64,000 nucleotides of DNA, taken from contig NZ_LZKI01000132.1 in assembly GCF_001672755.1 (NCBI RefSeq), positions 124,001-188,000 of the forward strand, in the 5' to 3' direction. This stretch comes from Mycobacterium colombiense. Its GTDB lineage: Bacteria; Actinomycetota; Actinomycetes; Mycobacteriales; Mycobacteriaceae. Under the pieces are notes generated by a model. The model saw nothing but the letters and a program-made list of their open reading frames with translations, did no database searches and was not told where the DNA came from. This document shows positions 61,630 through 64,000 of this stretch, in pieces; positions within the stretch are counted from its first letter, which is position 1; the number at the start of each line of letters is the position of its first letter. A program made the position numbers and the translations under genes.

Positions 61630-63351
61630 ATGGTGAGCCAGAGCAGCGACGAGACGCCGACCGGTCCCATCCGCGGCCAGACGCAGCAGGCACCGGCGCC
61701 GCGCATCATCCGCCCGCACGCCACCGGCGGCGGGGCCCCGACGGCCGCCGCAACGAAGCGGTACCGGCACGTCGCCGGCGACCTGACCGCGGTGGCGCTG
61801 CTGGTCCTCGCGGTGTTCCTGCCGTGGAACCTCTACTTCGGCGTCGGGATCCCGAACAGCAGCACGATCCTGTTCGGCGTGTTGGTCGCGGTAACGGTGC
61901 TGGCCGTCATCGCGGTCGCGGTCGCCGGTTCGTGGCGGTCGGCCGGCGCGCGGTTCAACCCCGGGCGGGCGGCCCGGCTTCGCCTGGCGCTCAATGTCCC
62001 CTACCTGCTGCTGGTGCTCGCCTTCGTTGTGTTCGACGCGTACGAGACCGTCCGCTTCGGTGGCACCGTCAACGTGCCGGGCGGTGTCGGGCCGGGCGCC
62101 TGGGCCGGGATCGCCGGTTCGCTGTTGAGCGCCCAGGCGGTGCCGGCCGGCGCGCCGGCCGGACCGGTTCCGGCCGGGGACGAGTCCACCGGGTGGCACA
62201 GGTCGGCGCGGGTCATCGGCTCGCTGTCGATGCTCGCGGCGGTGCTCAGCTTCGGGTTCAACCTGTACTGGCGGCTGCGGTACGCGCTGCAAAGCACCAG
62301 CGGTGCCGAGGAATTCGGCAAGCAGAACATCGCCGTGATCGCGACCGCGGTGGTGTACGGCGTGGTGGCGCTGGTCGCTGTGCTGGTGGCCTCGCGGTGG
62401 CTGCTGCGCAGCGCGCGGGAGAGCCGGCTGACGACCGTCGCGCTCGGCGCGGCGACGCTGGCCGCCGGGGTCCTGGTGTGGTTCCTGCCCGTCGGTCGTG
62501 ACATCGACGCGTTCCACGGCATCGCGCAGAACACGTCCACCGCCGGCGTCGGGTTCGAGGGCTATCTGGCCTGGGCGGCCGGCGCGGCGCTGTTCGCGCC
62601 GCGGGCCCTGCTCGGTCACCGGAACACCTCGCCGACGGAGGAGTCCGCGTGGCGCGCGACGACCCGAAATGGCTTGCTGCTCATCGCCGTTTGGTCCGTG
62701 GGTTCGGTGGCGATGCGGATCACCGACCTCGTCGTCGGCGTGATTTTGAACTACCCGTTCTCCCGGTACTCCAGCATCGTGCTGGCCGCGTTCGATCTGG
62801 CCACCGCGGTGCTGGCGATCTGGCTGCGCCGCAGGCTGGCCACCCTCTCGGCGAGAATGGTCACGTCGCTGTGCGGGCTGGTCGCGACGCTCAGCATCGC
62901 CCGCGTCGTCGTCGGCCTCGAGCTGGCGCCGCGGTTCGAAGACTCGCCCAATTCGCCTGCGCTGCATCCGGTCTACGGCAACAACCTGGCCCAGCAGATC
63001 ACCAGCACCTTCGACGTGACGCTGTGCGGCCTGGCCCTGGGCATCCTGGTGGCGGCCATCGTCACCGGGCAGCTCAGCGGTCGGCGGCTGGCCCGTCGCG
63101 CCGCCCGCAGGCGCGCCGCCGCGGCGAATGCCGCGGCAACCACCACCCGGGTCCCGGTGGGCCAGGGCGCGGGCCCGTCGGCCGCGGCGACCACCCGCAT
63201 CCCGGCCGGTGTCCCCGGCGGCGACAGCGAACCGCCCACCACGGAGATACCGCCGCTGGCCAATGCGCCCCGGATTTTCCGTGGCGACGACTCCGGCACG
63301 CGCCAGATGCCCGCGCAGAAGCCGCAGATCTACCGGCCCCCGCAGGGTTAG
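61630..63351 (+). CDS. Multi-spanning membrane protein (Rv0537c-like)
   Basis: A 573-residue protein. An N-terminal 45-residue Thr/Pro/Gln cytoplasmic tail precedes about 11 hydrophobic segments between residues 50 and 490, followed by a basic and then Thr/Pro-rich C-terminal tail with TTTRVPVG/TTRIPAG-like repeats. Longer than its H37Rv counterpart, mainly in the tails. ATG at 61630 follows a GGGGGG run; GTG at 61633 is an alternative. Function unknown. The stop overlaps the convergent galE stop by 4 bp. Confidence 0.83.
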   Translation: MVSQSSDETPTGPIRGQTQQAPAPRIIRPHATGGGAPTAAATKRYRHVAGDLTAVALLVLAVFLPWNLYFGVGIPNSSTILFGVLVAVTVLAVIAVAVAGSWRSAGARFNPGRAARLRLALNVPYLLLVLAFVVFDAYETVRFGGTVNVPGGVGPGAWAGIAGSLLSAQAVPAGAPAGPVPAGDESTGWHRSARVIGSLSMLAAVLSFGFNLYWRLRYALQSTSGAEEFGKQNIAVIATAVVYGVVALVAVLVASRWLLRSARESRLTTVALGAATLAAGVLVWFLPVGRDIDAFHGIAQNTSTAGVGFEGYLAWAAGAALFAPRALLGHRNTSPTEESAWRATTRNGLLLIAVWSVGSVAMRITDLVVGVILNYPFSRYSSIVLAAFDLATAVLAIWLRRRLATLSARMVTSLCGLVATLSIARVVVGLELAPRFEDSPNSPALHPVYGNNLAQQITSTFDVTLCGLALGILVAAIVTGQLSGRRLARRAARRRAAAANAAATTTRVPVGQGAGPSAAATTRIPAGVPGGDSEPPTTEIPPLANAPRIFRGDDSGTRQMPAQKPQIYRPPQG

Positions 63352-64000
63352 CGAAGGCGCGCGAACGCGAACTCGCGCAACCCGTCGCCCGGTGCGACGG
63401 CGGCCCGGAAACCGAGCACCTCGGCGGCCCGCGACGGGTCGGCGACGATGTGGCGCACGTCGCCGCTGCGGTACTGCCCGGTGACCACCGGGGACAACGA
63501 AGCGCCGCGCGCGTCGCACAGCGCGCCGGCCACCTCCGCGATCGAAATGGGTTGTCCCGAGCAGACATTGACCGCGGTGAAACCCTCGCCCAACTGTGTC
63601 GCAGCGACGTTGGCGGCGGCCACGTCGTCGACGTGGACGAAGTCGCGCATCTGGCCGCCGTCCTCGAAAACCTTTGGCGGCTCACCTTTTTCCAGCGCCG
63701 ACCGGAAGATCGCCGCCACCCCGGAGTAGGGGGTGTCGCGCGGCATGCCGGGGCCGTAGACGTTGTGGTAGCGCAGCGCCACCACCGAACCACCGGTGGC
63801 CTCCGACCAGGCCAGCGCGTAATGCTCCTGGGCCGTCTTGCTGGCGGCGTACAGGCTTCGGGGCCGCAGGCAGGCGTCCTCGCCGACGAGGCGCCACCGC
63901 AGTTCCTCCCCGCCGTCCGGGCACCGGTGCTCGAAGATTCCGGCGTCGAGGTCCGCGCGGCGCCGCGGCAGCGGGTCCACTTCTCCGTGTTGTTCGCAGT
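63348..64000 (-). CDS. galE3: UDP-glucose 4-epimerase-like protein GalE3, 5' part outside window
   Basis: The C-terminal ~217 residues of an extended-SDR nucleotide-sugar epimerase. It has the catalytic YxxxK in SLYAASKTAQEHYAL, RYHNVYGPGMPRDTPYSG, and VHVDDVAAANVAA after the active site, typical of GalE/dehydratase-like proteins. The N-terminal Rossmann motif lies beyond the right edge, so the reading frame is open to 64000. Corresponds to Rv0536 (galE3). The exact epimerase substrate is not certain from this part. Confidence 0.88.
   Translation of the reverse strand, partial: CEQHGEVDPLPRRRADLDAGIFEHRCPDGGEELRWRLVGEDACLRPRSLYAASKTAQEHYALAWSEATGGSVVALRYHNVYGPGMPRDTPYSGVAAIFRSALEKGEPPKVFEDGGQMRDFVHVDDVAAANVAATQLGEGFTAVNVCSGQPISIAEVAGALCDARGASLSPVVTGQYRSGDVRHIVADPSRAAEVLGFRAAVAPGDGLREFAFARLR

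Noticed and set aside
61349..61724. Overlapping minus-strand frames in the intergenic region
   Set aside because: No family features, and they overlap the start of the Rv0537c-like gene.

Overview
The window is high-GC actinobacterial DNA from a slow-growing Mycobacterium (M. avium-complex-like, but the species is not proven). The evidence is a PE/PPE pair, mycobacterial lipoproteins, DUF732 secreted proteins, MgtA, MenJ and many GTG/TTG starts. Gene order from about 19 kb to the right edge is collinear, inverted, with M. tuberculosis Rv0567 back to Rv0536; galT/galK at the left edge correspond to Rv0618-Rv0620. These Rv assignments come from my memory of the H37Rv gene order, not from a search.

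Left region (1-19 kb): a Leloir pair galT-galK, then accessory genes: a FUSC membrane protein, an alpha/beta hydrolase, a NYN-LOTUS RNA-processing-type protein, a cytochrome P450, a lipoprotein, a non-canonical NRAMP transporter, an SDR/LLM-oxidoreductase operon divergent from a tandem Lrp regulator, a DMT transporter, and a lipoprotein-DUF1023 hydrolase pair. Between 10.8 and 14.7 kb lie three gene remnants: a frameshifted TIGR03086-type fragment, a truncated hydrolase and an inverted partial copy of a neighbouring membrane gene. This marks a decayed, rearranged accessory segment.

Middle (19-32 kb): an O-methyltransferase, tRNA-Tyr, a YajQ-family protein, a Baeyer-Villiger-type monooxygenase, a PE/PPE pair inserted before gpsA, a SulP transporter, an XRE regulator, htpX, and then the menaquinone side-chain genes grcC1 and menJ (divergent, 22 bp apart), a DUF732 protein and the MenG methyltransferase.

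An 8-kb accessory block (32-40 kb) separates menG from mgtA, which are adjacent in M. tuberculosis. It holds an SDR, a broken cyclase/ATPase gene, CsbD, an FAD oxidoreductase, a large cyclase-ATPase-TPR regulator and a second P450 closely related to the one at 6.7 kb.

Right region (40-64 kb): the core menaquinone-headgroup locus. One operon runs leftward (amidohydrolase-menC-bpoC-menD-Rv0556-like-mgtA). A perfect KstR-type operator separates it from fadD8. A TetR/aldo-keto reductase/deazaflavin-reductase module follows, then menB, SDR, glyoxalase, pitA (with a phosphate-box-like repeat array), menE and a polytopic membrane protein. The edge carries a DUF2064/GT2/proline-threonine-rich protein operon, an Rv0537c-like membrane protein and the 3' part of galE3. 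Together menB, menC, menD, menE, menG, grcC1 and menJ cover most of menaquinone synthesis; menA and menF are not in the window. No rRNA, CRISPR array or intact insertion sequence was seen.
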